In this document: positions 1 to 12,600 of the stretch, one piece after another
Layout: each line of letters begins with the position of its first letter
Position numbering within the stretch: position 1 is the stretch's first letter
Origin: Undaria pinnatifida
Taxonomy: Eukaryota; Sar; Phaeophyceae; Laminariales; Alariaceae
Direction of reading: 5' to 3'
Length of the DNA stretch: 64,000 nt
Assembly (NCBI GenBank): GCA_012845835.1
Contig: JABAKD010000005.1
Location: 9,288,823 to 9,352,822 of the forward strand
The notes under the pieces: model-generated
Databases searched by the model: none
Seen by the model: only the letters and a program-made list of their open reading frames with translations
What the model was told of the DNA's origin: nothing
Position numbers and translations under genes: made by a program

Positions 1-320
1 ATCTATATCGGTAAATGTTGTCGGCGACAATAAACTGTTGATACGGTCAATCGATAGATGTTGTCCTCCACAACAGAGTGTGAAGAGTGTCCGTCGATGG
101 CGATTGCCAGGACACAATGACTGTGCGGGGTGTCCATCGATATAGCCATTGTCGACGGCAATATATTGTGAAATCAACCCATCTATAGCCATGGTCCACC
201 ACAACAGATTTGGAAGCTTATCCATCGACAGACACTGCCCACCTAAAATATATTGCGCAGCCTATCCACCGATGAGTTTTTGCAGGCCGCAATATATTGG
301 GGAAGGCATCTATCGATAGA
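1..320. repeat. Degenerate tandem repeat, about 45-bp unit
   Basis: Units built around ATCGATAGATGTTGTCCTCC recur at about 49, 93, 134, 181, 223 and 268, each followed by a variant of CACAACA or CAATATATTG. The copies are strongly diverged. It precedes the first visible exon and shows no coding. Confidence 0.6.
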
Positions 321-463
321 CAAGGAAAACTACTCACGGAGTCAACAACGACAAGTTGTCGTGCTTTGATATCTTCAGCGCCGTGTTTAACGTAGTCTAA
401 CTCACATTAAGCACACCCCGCAAACGTTTGTCGTACCCGGTAACTTTTTTATGGTATCTGCAG

Positions 464-625
464 CCCCAAGACGCGAAGAGAGAACTATCGGACGGGCTGC
501 ACGCGCTCGACAAGCAAGGAGACAAACGGCTTCCTCCCTCCAGCATTGTCACCGCACTCAAGCGCATGGGGATCGAGCTTCGCATGAAGCAGAGGGACGC
601 CGAAAAAGCTCTGCGCGTCTTTGAG
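464..625 (+). CDS. Exon 1 in window: degenerate EF-hand
   Basis: 54 codons, phase 0 to phase 0, bounded by acceptor TATCTGCAG and donor GAG|GTAGGT. It holds helix-loop-helix text with a loop beginning LDKQGDKRL (Asp at loop position 1, Gln 3, Asp 5, no Glu at 12), then the exiting helix VTALKRMGIEL and a second helix ending ALRVFE. Ca2+ binding by this loop is doubtful because Lys replaces the Gly at position 6. It joins in frame to the exon at 3466, giving a continuous helix RVFE-VFRKL before the next loop. The exon begins mid-protein, so an upstream exon must exist outside or at the very edge of the window. Confidence 0.75.
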
Positions 626-3600
626 GTAGGTATGCATACCACCCTTTGACGCCATACGCCTTACCTGATGCGCGCGGGAGCGTTATTTCATTCTACCTTT
701 TTACTAGGGCATTTCACTGATTATGACCCGAGGTGCGGTTTGAGTCGGGTCAGGAGGTGTTCCAACTCTCACGTGGCGGGTCGTGACTGGGTGTTGCTCA
801 AGTTTTTTATGAAATTTTGTTGCATTGAAGTAATTTCTCGACCACCATTAGTTTCTCGCGGCCAGGGAATGTTGTAGATCACTCTCTACTCAGTACAGTA
901 GGGCTGTGGTTAAAAGGTAAATATGGCATATTTTGGCCTTTTTACAGCTACAGTAGGTTTTCATGGGTTGGATGGCCTCGGGTTGTGACTGTGACGCTCG
1001 TCGGGTTCAACACTACTCCGACATGTTTTCCTTCCCCATCGAATTTGTTCTCGTCAAAACCCTAATAGTCTGATGACGATTCTTTTATATTTATTGTTGC
1101 TACTTTTTGGGAGATGCCGGTTCGTACTCGGATGGGACACGGAGATTCTGGCACGCGAGGCTGAAAAGGAGCCCCTGCCTTTGTTGCTGCCGTCGTCAAT
1201 TCGAAACCCGTTTCGCTCGAAAAAGCGTTTCCACACCCGAAGTAGACGATATCTGCCCTTGAACACCCCCCCCCTCCCGTGGTTTGATGCGAGCGTCCAA
1301 GAAAGAAAGCCACGGGGAACCAAGACTGGAAACCCATGTATGCACGGAGTCTAACATCCATCCCCACCTCGGGCAGGTCATGGTCTAGATCATCTACAGG
1401 AGTTGATCTAGTATCTGCCGTTATGGAATGCTGTGCAAGATCTGCACATAGAGAGCTCAAATCTAACTCAGAAAACACGTGCTAGTTTGTGCCGATCGCA
1501 CGGTTCCCCCCCGGTAACGTTACCTGTAGATCATACAGATCTTCCCTCTCGAAGTATCTAGATCATTACACGTGGGGATCAGTGATCCGTCCGACGTGTG
1601 CGTCCATTCCCGACCTCCCCCCCTCCGCACCAGCATTATACGGACGCGAGGGTCTATGGTCTTCAGACTACGACCATGCATTTTATGACTGCACCGCCCC
1701 CCCCACCTATCTCGAAAGGGATGCGAGGCAAATGTTAAAACCACGCAAGGTGAGCAACAAATGAAGTACGCCACCCCCCCCCTCCATGACCATACCCCCT
1801 TCCCCCGTGGTTTTATTTGAACGTCTAGGCCGAGGACACGTGTTCTGGTCGTCGAGAGGTAGAGTTCTCGTCGCTTGTTGACGCGGTGGGCAGAGCTTGG
1901 AGAGCGGAGGACCTCCATTCCAAACAGCACTCGCTAACCGGTAAGGAGCAATTGCCGCATACGCCAGCGTATACAGCACCCCCTCGTTTTTTTTTTTAAG
2001 GCCAATTTGCTCTACGCGACGGCCGGTATAGTGCAGACAAACGCCGAGCGACGCCCCCATGGCTAGACCTCGACATTTTTCGTGCCGCCACCATTTTCTT
2101 GTTGTGTTCCCCCCCCTTGGGTGTTGGACAACAAACATCGTTCACACGTCGTACAGATCACCGAGTCTCGCTTGATGATCCAAATGTTTCGGGGAAGATC
2201 TGTATGGTCTAGCTCATGATACCCGGTGGGAACCGTACGATCTCCATCATCTAGCAAACTCTTTCAAGGGTTAGATCTGTCCTCTTTATACACAGATCCT
2301 GCACGACATATCATGGCGGCAGCAGATGCAGAACCTACTGTAGATGGTCTATATGATCTATATGATCTATCTGTCCGAGGTGTCAAAGCTTTGAAATTCG
2401 TCCGAGGGTGTGTGATATTCTTGCGTGGTAAACGTTGAACCAACTTAACTGTGGACGGTACGCGAAAACGCACCAAAATCTTTTGTTCTGGCGAAACGGG
2501 TGAAATGCCCGAAAAAAGAAGATCCCTGCCTGGTGGTGGCACGTTTGCGCACAACAACCACCATAGTTGTTCGTCAACTAGCTTCTATCCCCTAAAATAT
2601 ATGGGGATGATTAGATAAGGCTTTCAATTATCGGCATGTTCCGCTCACAAACACCAGCACCGCCATACTTTTGTCAAATTTCGGACGGCCATCAGGGAAC
2701 AATAAGCTGGACGGAAAAGTGGTACGCCTCCAACGGGAGTTCCGCTCGATATCGACAACAAAGTTCACCAACCCGAAGACGGGGACCATAACCTACTCTT
2801 ACAAGATGGGCAAGGTGAGCTGGTGGAGGCGGTAAATAATCGTTTCTTTTCACAGGTCGGGTCGGGTCGGGTCGGGTCGGGTCGGGTCGGGTCGGGTCGG
2901 GTCGGGTCGGGTCGGGTCGGGTCGGGTCGGGTCGGGTCGGGTCGGGTCTGGTCGGGTCGGTGTCGGGTCGGGTCGGGTCGGGTCGGGTCAGGTCGGCTCG
3001 TGTCGGGTCGGATCGGGTAGGGTGGTACGACTCCAACGGGAATTCCGCTTGACGTCTACTACACACAAATTCTTAATCCAAACGTGGGGACCAAAACCTA
3101 TTTTTACAGTATGGGCAAGGTATGTTGATGGCGGTAAAATAATAAACAAAAAAAGTCCGTACCAGACAATAGTATTTTATATATGAAAATCTATACATTG
3201 TGTGATACCGAGGTACTTATTTGTTTGGGTCTTTCAGCTGTCCGAACGTTTGCTGTACGAAACGTAAAAACTTTATTTTACCCTCCTCACCAGTTCGGAT
3301 CTTTTTTGAAAATGATTCCTGCAGTATATGCGTTTCATAACTTTTGCCAAGCGTTAGCCGTTTTACCACTGCAAAAAACTCCCCACACTGTTTCCAAGTA
3401 TTTTTAGCTAAAAACGTGGGTGTCGCTCTAAGCGGGATATGCTGCGGGCTTGATGATATCCGCAGGTATTCCGCAAGCTTGATGAGGACGGCGACGGAAC
3501 GCTGACCTCGTTGGAGTTCAAGAGAGGACTCAGAAAACTGGGGATCGGGGACTACCTCGGAGAGAAGGATGTCCGCAGGTGAGCCACAATAAGTTTGTGT

Positions 3601-6600
3601 TGGTGTCTTACTCGGGGCTTTTAACGGGTCGGGTCACTTATCGCGGGTCCGATGGGATTCAGGGAAACCCGACCCGACCGATGAAGTTTGAAAATCTCCA
3701 GACCCGACCTGACCCGAATAGACCCGACCCGACCCGACCCTACCCTACCCGACCTGACCCGACCCGACCCGACCCGACCCGACCCGACCCGACCCGACCC
3801 GACCCGACCCGACCCGACCCGACCCGACCCGACCCGACCCGACCCGACCCGACCCGACCCGACCCGACCCGACCCGGAGGCTCCTCACTTGAGGAACGCT
3901 ATACCTCACCCCAAAAATAACTGATTTGGGGACAAGAGAAAGTTTTACCCCCTTGAAAATAATCCCATGGCCTAGGTAAACAACGAAATTAAATGTCGAA
4001 AAGAACGAAATGATCTCGACGATTTCGGGTTCAACAATCGTTTCAGTAAAAAAAAAGTTATACCTCTGTCGTAGCACGCGCCGCGTCATGATGCCGAAAT
4101 CTCCTCGCACCAAAACTGTGGCGCAGTAACCGCACGCCTAATCGGTCGACAGGACGCACTTCAGTGTAAACGAGGGCGTCACCTATCACGGTGTTCCCTC
4201 CCCCTCCCCCCTCTCACCTTCACTCCCGTTTGGCCGGATCCCTATCCTGACCTACTCTCAACATGATGTACATATCCAATTGCGAAGATCATCTTCAGAC
4301 ACGACTATGGCGAAAACACCACTCGCCGACTCGACCGACAGGGTGTTTTACAGCTCCTTCGACCGCGGCCTCAGCGGTAGTGTCGCCTATCACGACTCAC
4401 TCGCCCCGTTCCCCCCCCCGCTTTACTCCCGTTTGGCTCGACCCCTACCCCTACCCTACCCTCGACGTATTGAAGACATCCAGAAACATACCGGTAGCGA
4501 TCAGGAGAACTCACAGCTGGCGTTTTCGAAACAATTTCGCACATCAGACAGAGTCAGATCCCTATAACATGATTCATATGATATATGTCTTTCGGGGAAG
4601 ATAGATCCCTGATCTATGTGTGATCTGTATGGACCGTAGACGATGTTGCCGGGTGGGAACCGTATGAGCTGCATGATCTAGCCCATATTGCCTCTATTGG
4701 ATCTGTACTACACAGATCCTGCACAACGTCTTATATCACAACGACCGATTTAGGATATAGATGATCTGTACGATCCGTATCGTGATCTGCCCGATGTGTG
4801 ACGATGCTACGATAGAGGTGCGCCACTTTTTTTCTTAATACTACCCCTCATTTTGGAAGCTTAAGACCCCCCCCAAAAGCTGATCTGGAGAACAATCGAA
4901 ACCGCTACCGGATTGAGAAATCCCATGACCCAGGTACAACAACCAGAATCATGCGCAAAAATGACCGATTTCAGACGATTTGGGGTTAAGGAGCACCGTC
5001 AATCGGAAAACAAAATAGCTAAAAAAAGGTATACCTTATACCTCGATCTAGATCGTGGTCTGTCCGATGTGTGCGTGTCATTTTCATTACCAAAAAACAT
5101 CCCTGCCCAATATTCGCGCGTCGAATCGAATCAACGGACAGGATTTTCCGGTCCTTCGACCGCGCTCTCAGTGGGAGTGTCGACTACCACGAGTTCTGCG
5201 ACTTCCTCCTGCATGGGGCCGTGTCCGGCAAAACACGACATCACCACCGTCGTCATCAGCATCGTGCAAACCTGTATTCCTCAAAGGTCAATCACAACAA
5301 CGGGCACGGTTATTCGTCTAGCGGGCACAACAAGATGCCGCGCCGCCGTCGACAAACTCATTATCGTCGCCACGGACGAGGTGGCGGCGGCGGCGGCGGA
5401 ACCGATGACGGTTGGGGGGGATACGAAAATGATGGAAGCTGTTTCGGGTCTTCGGAGGATTGGGGAAGCAGCAGCAGCGAGGACGACGATTACGGCGAGT
5501 TTTTGTCTCCTGATCCTAAATTATCTGAAGCCCCCAATAATTTTATCGTTCACCTTCGCACTATTTGCCGAAGGCGGGAAAAAGAGAAAAAAGCAAAATT
5601 CCTACTTGATGCTGTTTTTTCAAAACAACTTTTATTCCGCTGTAAGACTTCGATGTCGAGTGCGCTTACCTCGGTGGAAGTGGGGATGGGCAGTTAAACG
5701 CTATCGCAGCTGAAAACTCGTTTTTGGGGACTAATTACTTGGAATTAGCATAGGGAGGGGTTCGGGGCTCTAAAGGGGTCAAGTTACCCTCGGGTCCAGT
5801 CACTGAAATAGGTACACGGAGTACATATGTAACATGTACTTTTATTAGCCATTGGCCTCAGTATTCTTTCCGAGTGTAGTATATAGGTAGCATTCATATC
5901 TCCCCCAACAAAAACATGGGACTAGGCAGTTAGACGAAGCGCTTCGTGAAAGCCAACAAACAGTACTGATACTCTCCTTTTTGACGCCCTTTTTTTTCTT
6001 TCTTTCTTACTTTTTTTCATCGTTTAAAGGCCCCCGTGTAGCTTACGGGTGCGGCCGTGGAAGCAGGGGTAGGCTGTTTAAGCCGTCCCCGGATCCCGTC
6101 ATTAAAATTGGCATTACACCACTTACACATTTCCCACCTGCTTGCCTTCGTGTCTGCGCTGGTGTATTATTTAGGCAGCATTCGTCTCCCCGAAGTAACC
6201 ATTAGCTTGAAAGAGCAATGCGACTTCGTTTTATAAAGGTAGCAGGTAGACGGGCATGTGATGGGATGGGGGGGGGGTGGTGCAAGGGCGGCAGGTGGAT
6301 CGGATAGATGCCAGCCCAGAAGCAGGCCCAGAAGAAGGGAGCAAACTATCGTTGCGTATTTTTTTGTTTGGTTTGTTTCCCTTGGTTTTCTTGTTAGTTT
6401 TGCGGGGTTTTTTTCACCAGTGATCGATTTTGCCGGATGGTGGCAAACATAATAATGGGTTGAAAAAAATCGTCTCTTGCTGCCGCTTTTGTCGCTTTTG
6501 TTTTTTGCGTAAAGGGTCTGATGTGGAGTACGGGTACGGGTACGACAGCGGAAGCGGGGACGGGCTGTTCGAGCCACCGCCGGATCCGGTCATCGACGCG

Positions 6601-9600
6601 GCGCGCGATGCGATGGTACAGTTCGCGCCGTCCGGGGAGCGGCAGCAGCGGGTTCGAGACTACCTCCGGGGAAAGGATAAGAACGCCTCCGGAAAGGTGA
6701 TTTACACGACGCGACCACACGTAACTTAGTAGGGCTGTGAGTTGGCCTGGCCGTAAGTCGTTGGCTAGATAGATATCATTCGGCTAACTATTTTACGGTT
6801 AGTCGCAAGCAGTAAGTTTTTGTGGATTTCTGTGTGATTGCGTGTGACTGGGCGTGTCTGTTGCCCGATCTGTGTCGTTTAACGCCTTTGCAACTGGCAA
6901 CCCTTTTTGTAATTACTTGGATTTTAGTATAGGGAGGGATTGTGGAGTACCTAAAGGGGTTAAAGTTTTCATTCGACGCGAGTCGACGGGGAAACAAAAT
7001 GATGCTAAATTATTGTCGCGATGAAAAAAGAAAGCGCATAACTGTCGCAGTGGGGAGGGGGGAGGAGGGCCCGCTCTGTGACCCCGGATCTGAGTTACTA
7101 CTGGGAGGGAGGGAGCGCGAGAGTAGTGCCAAGATACTAAAGGGGATGAAGAGAGCAAAAAAAAGAAATGGAGACCATGTGTCGCGCGGGAGTTTCAACG
7201 AACGTGAAGGGGATGAAGAGAGCAAAAAAAAGAAATGGAGACCATGTGTCGCGCGGGAGTTTCAACGTCGGCCACCAATGCTGCATGGTGTCGTATCTTA
7301 ATTCAATGCGTGCTACGATACGATAATGGGGATAGCAAATTTTAGGCTTCATACTTTCTTCGGGATGGCGTGGTGACGGGGCTCCTTAGCCGAACATCAT
7401 CAGAATGTCTTTCTTGTTTCGTAACATTGTTTCGAACGTTGTATGCCTAGACTAGGCCATGACATTTTTTCAGCTGGTTGCAGTTTTTTTTTTTTCTCAA
7501 CTTTTGCGTTTGGATGAGATGTAGAGCTCCTTGATTCATAGAGCTGTGAGTCGGCAGAATTTCACGACTAACAATTAAGCGGCAGATGCCATTAGCCAAC
7601 TAACCGACATTAGTCGGCAACTCGGCTGGAGAAGCCTGAAGCGAGCTGATGGCCAGCCGACTAGCCGACTTAAGTTAAGCGAGCGAAGCAAGTCAAATCA
7701 GCTACCGTGGCCCCGGCCCAGAAAATACAAAATTCGTATCGCATTGTTCAACAACCATTCCTGCAAGTACGGAAAACTCAATAAGTCGGATAGTCGGCAC
7801 CTCCGGCAAAACGACCAACTATTAGTCCGACTAATAACTACAGCTCTATCAGTCCAGGAGCCCCAAGAAGGTTGTACATGCGCCCCTACTGTACTATCAG
7901 CAGCACGCGTCATTTTCCAATTTTTCCTTTGTTCGTTCTTTTTTTTTGTTCTGTTTCCTTTCCGCGAACAAAAGATGCCGGAGAGCAAATTCCACCAGTT
8001 CCTGCGACGCTCAGGGGTCGAAAACACCCTCGGCAGCGACGGAACGTGCGCGCTGATAGAGAGGATGGACCCTCGAGCTACCGGGTACATACGCTACATC
8101 AAATTCCTCGATAAGGTATAAGGGATATACGTGCATTGGAACCGCTTGTGGGGCGCCGTACGTGGATGAGCAAGCAATAGGTTATATATATGTATTTAAA
8201 ATAAGAAACCGGTTACGGAGTGTCATACGTAGACGAGTAAGCTATGTATAAGATAAGAAACTGCAAGCGATTCAGTTGTTTCATGCGTTTGTTGATTCAC
8301 GTGCTCGCGTTTGTAGAGAGGACGGATCCACGAGCTACCACGTACACATCCTCTACGTCAAATTCCTCGATTATATATATAGGAACCGGCGTTAACCACC
8401 CATGGAAGGGGGGGGGGGAGGGGTACTCGTTTCATGCATGGCCGTAATCGTAGCATGGCCATAAACCCTCGCATCCCTATGATGCTGGGACGGAACACGC
8501 CGGGTTTCGCCGACTAGGCAGGCATCGCGCGCACCAAGCGCGAAGCGTCGTGAGGTGTTTGGCGTGTCGCATGAAGAGCGGCGTACTGCATCCTACTCAG
8601 ACACCACTTGCGAGGCAGACTTCGGCACCTTGTGGGTACTTTCTTGCATATGGATGACAGCTTCTAACCGAATAATATGTTTTCTGGTATGGCCACCTCC
8701 AGAGGGGGGCAGAGAGATTCACGCATTTGGCATGATTCATTCGTAATGCCATTGGTGACGATTCTGCAGAACTGTTAACTCTACGTACGGGTAGCGGTGT
8801 TTCTCTAACGTTAACTCGATGGTGTGTTTGGGAGAATGTCGTTATGCATTAAGACGGAGGGGACCGTCGCTCTTATCCATTCGAGCTGAAGGCAAAGGCT
8901 TGAATGCAGAGTTCGTTGAGCGAGAGCCAGGGGTTGAGAGACAGAGGTTAAGAGAGATACCTGGTAGAGGTTAAGATATAACTAGAGAGATAGCCACAGT
9001 AGAGAGCGAAGGAGACAGGGGTCATCTTGATTCTTCTAGCTCCAACTTTTTTTGTGCGTTTAAAGCTTTCATTGACTTTTTGTATGTCCGTGATGTCGAC
9101 CAGGTTTTTGACAAGGCCAAGTCTCCGGATGACACAGCGGCAGCAAACGAACCCATCAAGGGCGAAGATGAGCCTAAGGCGGCGGACACCACCCCCATTC
9201 TTCATCGCATTCAAGAGGCGGTTCTTCAGGTACAAAGAGCAAGCCTTGTTCCATGCTAGAATAACTGTTTTGATATATTCTTCCACGCCAGAGTCATTGG
9301 AGGCTGTCTTATGACCATGGACTACTAGATTCTAGCGTTGAGCTATTGTGAGAACGACAACAACATCTCAGCAGCAACTCTCAAATCGTCCATTTTGACA
9401 ACCTTGACGATGGCAACTTTTACATAGTGCAAAATTGCGCTCGAATGTGCCATCGCAGTCCCTCGTCAAAAACAGGCCGTATCACGGACTGTTCCGCCTT
9501 TCTGATGACACGGGATCGGGACTAGTAACGCTGGAAGCCCTCAAGCACACCCTCAATATGATGGGGGCGAAGATAACACAAGACGAGGCTCAAATGGTCG

Positions 9601-12600
9601 CCGACAAGCTGGCGGCGCGAACAGACGGGCTTGTCGACTACGAGGGGCTGTATCGCCTTTTGCTGGAATCACCACCTCCCCAGGTGACTACCGTCTTATT
9701 GGATTATGAGTTATGAGGTCCATATATTACGAATCTATTTGCCGTGCAGTCACGACGTGAATGCTATTCTAGCTACTGTATTGATTTATGATCAAGAGGA
9801 CGGGTTGGATTATAAACTTTTGAAGTCCGCCCGCGTCTAGTCGGTGTGTCGTCACCGCGTACATGTTCCTCTAGTTGCTGAATTATTGTCAAAGGGGCGT
9901 GTTGTATTATGGACTTTGAGGTCCATACACCTCTATATTCCTTGCTAATGATTTCCCACCTAGGGGGCGTGTTGGACTATGGACTTTAAGGTTCCTAGTA
10001 CCTGGTATGTATCTAGTTGGTGTGCAATCACTAGGTATCTGTTCCTCTAGTATTGACTTCTCATCAAGGCGGTATGTTGGACTGTGGACTTTTGAGGTCC
10101 ATAGGTATATAGTTGATATGCAGTCACTACGTAAAAAATCCTCTAGTTACTGACTGCTCATCAAGGGGGCGTGTTAGAATATGATTTTTTTAGGTCATAC
10201 ATACTTATCTAGTCGATGTGCAGCCACTACGTAAATGTTCCTCCCGCTGCTGACTTTTCATCGATGGGGAGTATTGGATTATGGACTTTGAGGTCCATAA
10301 TCATCTGGTGATGTGCAGCCACTACGACTATTCTCCTCTGGCCGGACTGCCTCCTCATCAACGGGACGCGTTGGATTATAAACCTTAAGGCCCATACATA
10401 TGTATCATGTCGATGTGCAGTCACTACGTACCTGGTAACTGTTGCTCTAGCTGCTAATTTCACATCGCAGGGGCGTTCTAGACTGTACCAGGTAGACTTT
10501 AATGTCCATGTACACGCATCTATTCGACGCGCAATCGCTACGTAAATGTTCCTCTAGCTACTGTGCTAAGCTTTCATCGAGAGGGTGTGTTTGATTATGG
10601 ACGGCGATAGAGTCCAATCGTGTGTTGCCGGTGTACAGTCAAAACGCACGAGTGTAATGAGTAGGCATCGACACGCATTGTATTTCCACACCTTATCGTT
10701 GGCACTCGCCATACATGGTCTACGTCTGTCTTATTTGTTTTAGTAACTAGTTTATCTGTCGACAATGTGCAGCGTGAGTGTCCATCACGAAAACTGACAA
10801 AGAAGCAGGAAACGAAGGCCATTTAGGTATTTTTTGCCGTCACTTTCCAGCTCAACACGTAAGAAAATCTTACACTTAACGACTTTCCGGACAAGTCGTG
10901 GTCAAAGATGCTTCTCTCTTCCCTCATTCGATGTCTATCTTCATTTCCATCACGCATAGACTGTGGTATTCCCACTGCTCGTCGAATTTGTATAGAATTT
11001 TGCAGGGCTCTTCACGGGTCGGATCATTCCGCGCGGGTCGGATCGGGTCAGGGTGTCCGGACCCGACTCAATCCGACCCGACCCCACCCGACCCGACCCG
11101 ACCCGACCCGACCCGACTGGTGAGAATTGAACAAATTCTTCCCCGGCCCGATCCGCCCCGTGAGATGGCGAACCCCTCCTGACCCGACCCGACCCGACCT
11201 CCGACTTGGTTTTGTAAACCTCGTGATTCAACCCGTGGGCCGGGTCGTGATCCGTGAACAAGCGCTGGAATTTTGCTAACTAACCAACTCTTTCGAGTAA
11301 GCCCTTGAAACAGCAACTGCTAAGTTAAAAAAAAGTTAGCAACATTTTGACTGCGCCTAAAACAAGCAGGGGGCTCTACATAGCACGCGTCTTTTCTTAC
11401 GTGCCGTGACGTGCCGTGCCGTACCTCCTGCCTACCGGTTTTCTTTCGTATGCGTGTGTTTTGCAGCATCTGTGCGCGAGGCCTTTACGGACCCCATATT
11501 CAGGGGGCGGCGCGCTCATTTGGCCACCCCCCGCGGTCCTACCGTCGACAAACTACGCCGCTGGAATTCTCGGTCAGGGGTTGGGCTCGGCGCCCGGGGG
11601 GGGAGGCAGCGGCGTCCGCAATGACCTCGTGCTTGAGGAAGTCGCCTCCAGGTGAGCGAAGCATTTGAGTTACGAAAACTCTCTTCGAAACCGGAGGAAA
11701 CGACAACGACTACTGTAAGATGGTATGCACTGTAGCTGTCGCTAGGATCTCGCGCGGCAGGATATATATGACTGTCGTCATCTTGTCTCCCTTGGAGGTG
11801 AGCGGCGGCAGGGGCGGCAGCGGCGGCGGACGTCTAATCCGGCCTAAGCGATATCAAGAGAGATCCCTATGTTTTCGGCGCCGTGTGACTGGGGAACTCG
11901 CATTTTCTCGTAACTGTAAGTTGGATCGTACCAACACTCTACGAGAGAAACGTGCGCGAACAGCACCAGTTCGAGTGGGATCGTGCCGCGCCCGCATTGT
12001 AAGAGTCCTCGCATTACAGTTCGGACACCAAGATTGTTAACCTCGAGCCCCCCCCAACCGAGAAAGTGCTCTACGCTGTAAACGCTTCTTTTTTTTTTCG
12101 TCGTCGCTTTTTCCCTCCTGGAGTCTAAAACAACCCAGGTACAACAGTGAGCTGAAAAGCGACCAGTGCTGGTCGCACGAGTACCAACCTTTTACGGAGA
12201 GCGTGAAACACATCACGCACAGCGCATCATCGTGCTGCTGCTGCTGCGCCCGTCGTGTATCTCCTTATCGCTGCAAAATCGGGCACATCCCCAACCCCAC
12301 CCCCTTTAGCCGGAGCTGCTTCATAGTGGCCGATGCTGGAGTTTGTCATTTTCGCCTTTTCGCCTTTTTTCACCGTGTTTTTTTGCCGGTTGAGATCCCC
12401 AAGACAAGTGGTACCATAGAGGCAGCACTTTGTTTTGCTCTTTCTTATTTCTTTTTTCTTTTTTTCCTGAAAGACGACGGACCTCCTTAGCCCAAAATCG
12501 TCCGAATGTCGTTTCTGCTTTTCAATATCATCATTGCGTTTGTTTGACACCTCTTGGCCATGAGATTATTCATCATTATTCGGGTTGCGCTTTCGATTTT

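Noticed and set aside
2692-3066. Long frames of repeating Asp-Pro-Thr-Arg-Pro or Gly-Arg-Val-Gly-Ser
   Set aside because: They are translations of the (GGGTC)n array; three frames on both strands are open only because of the 5-bp period.
2855-3870. Telomere or interstitial telomere interpretation of the GGGTC/GACCC arrays
   Set aside because: GGGTC is not a known telomere repeat, the two arrays are in opposite orientation, and flanks match the dispersed R1 element.
6258-6452. Small plus-strand ORF with hydrophobic stretch
   Set aside because: Covers a poly-G tract and T-rich intron sequence before the acceptor at 6514; no coding signature.
9027-9314. 95-residue plus ORF overlapping exon 6 in another frame
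   Set aside because: The spliced frame at 9104-9229 has matching phase with both neighbours and continuous helix sequence; the longer ORF does not.
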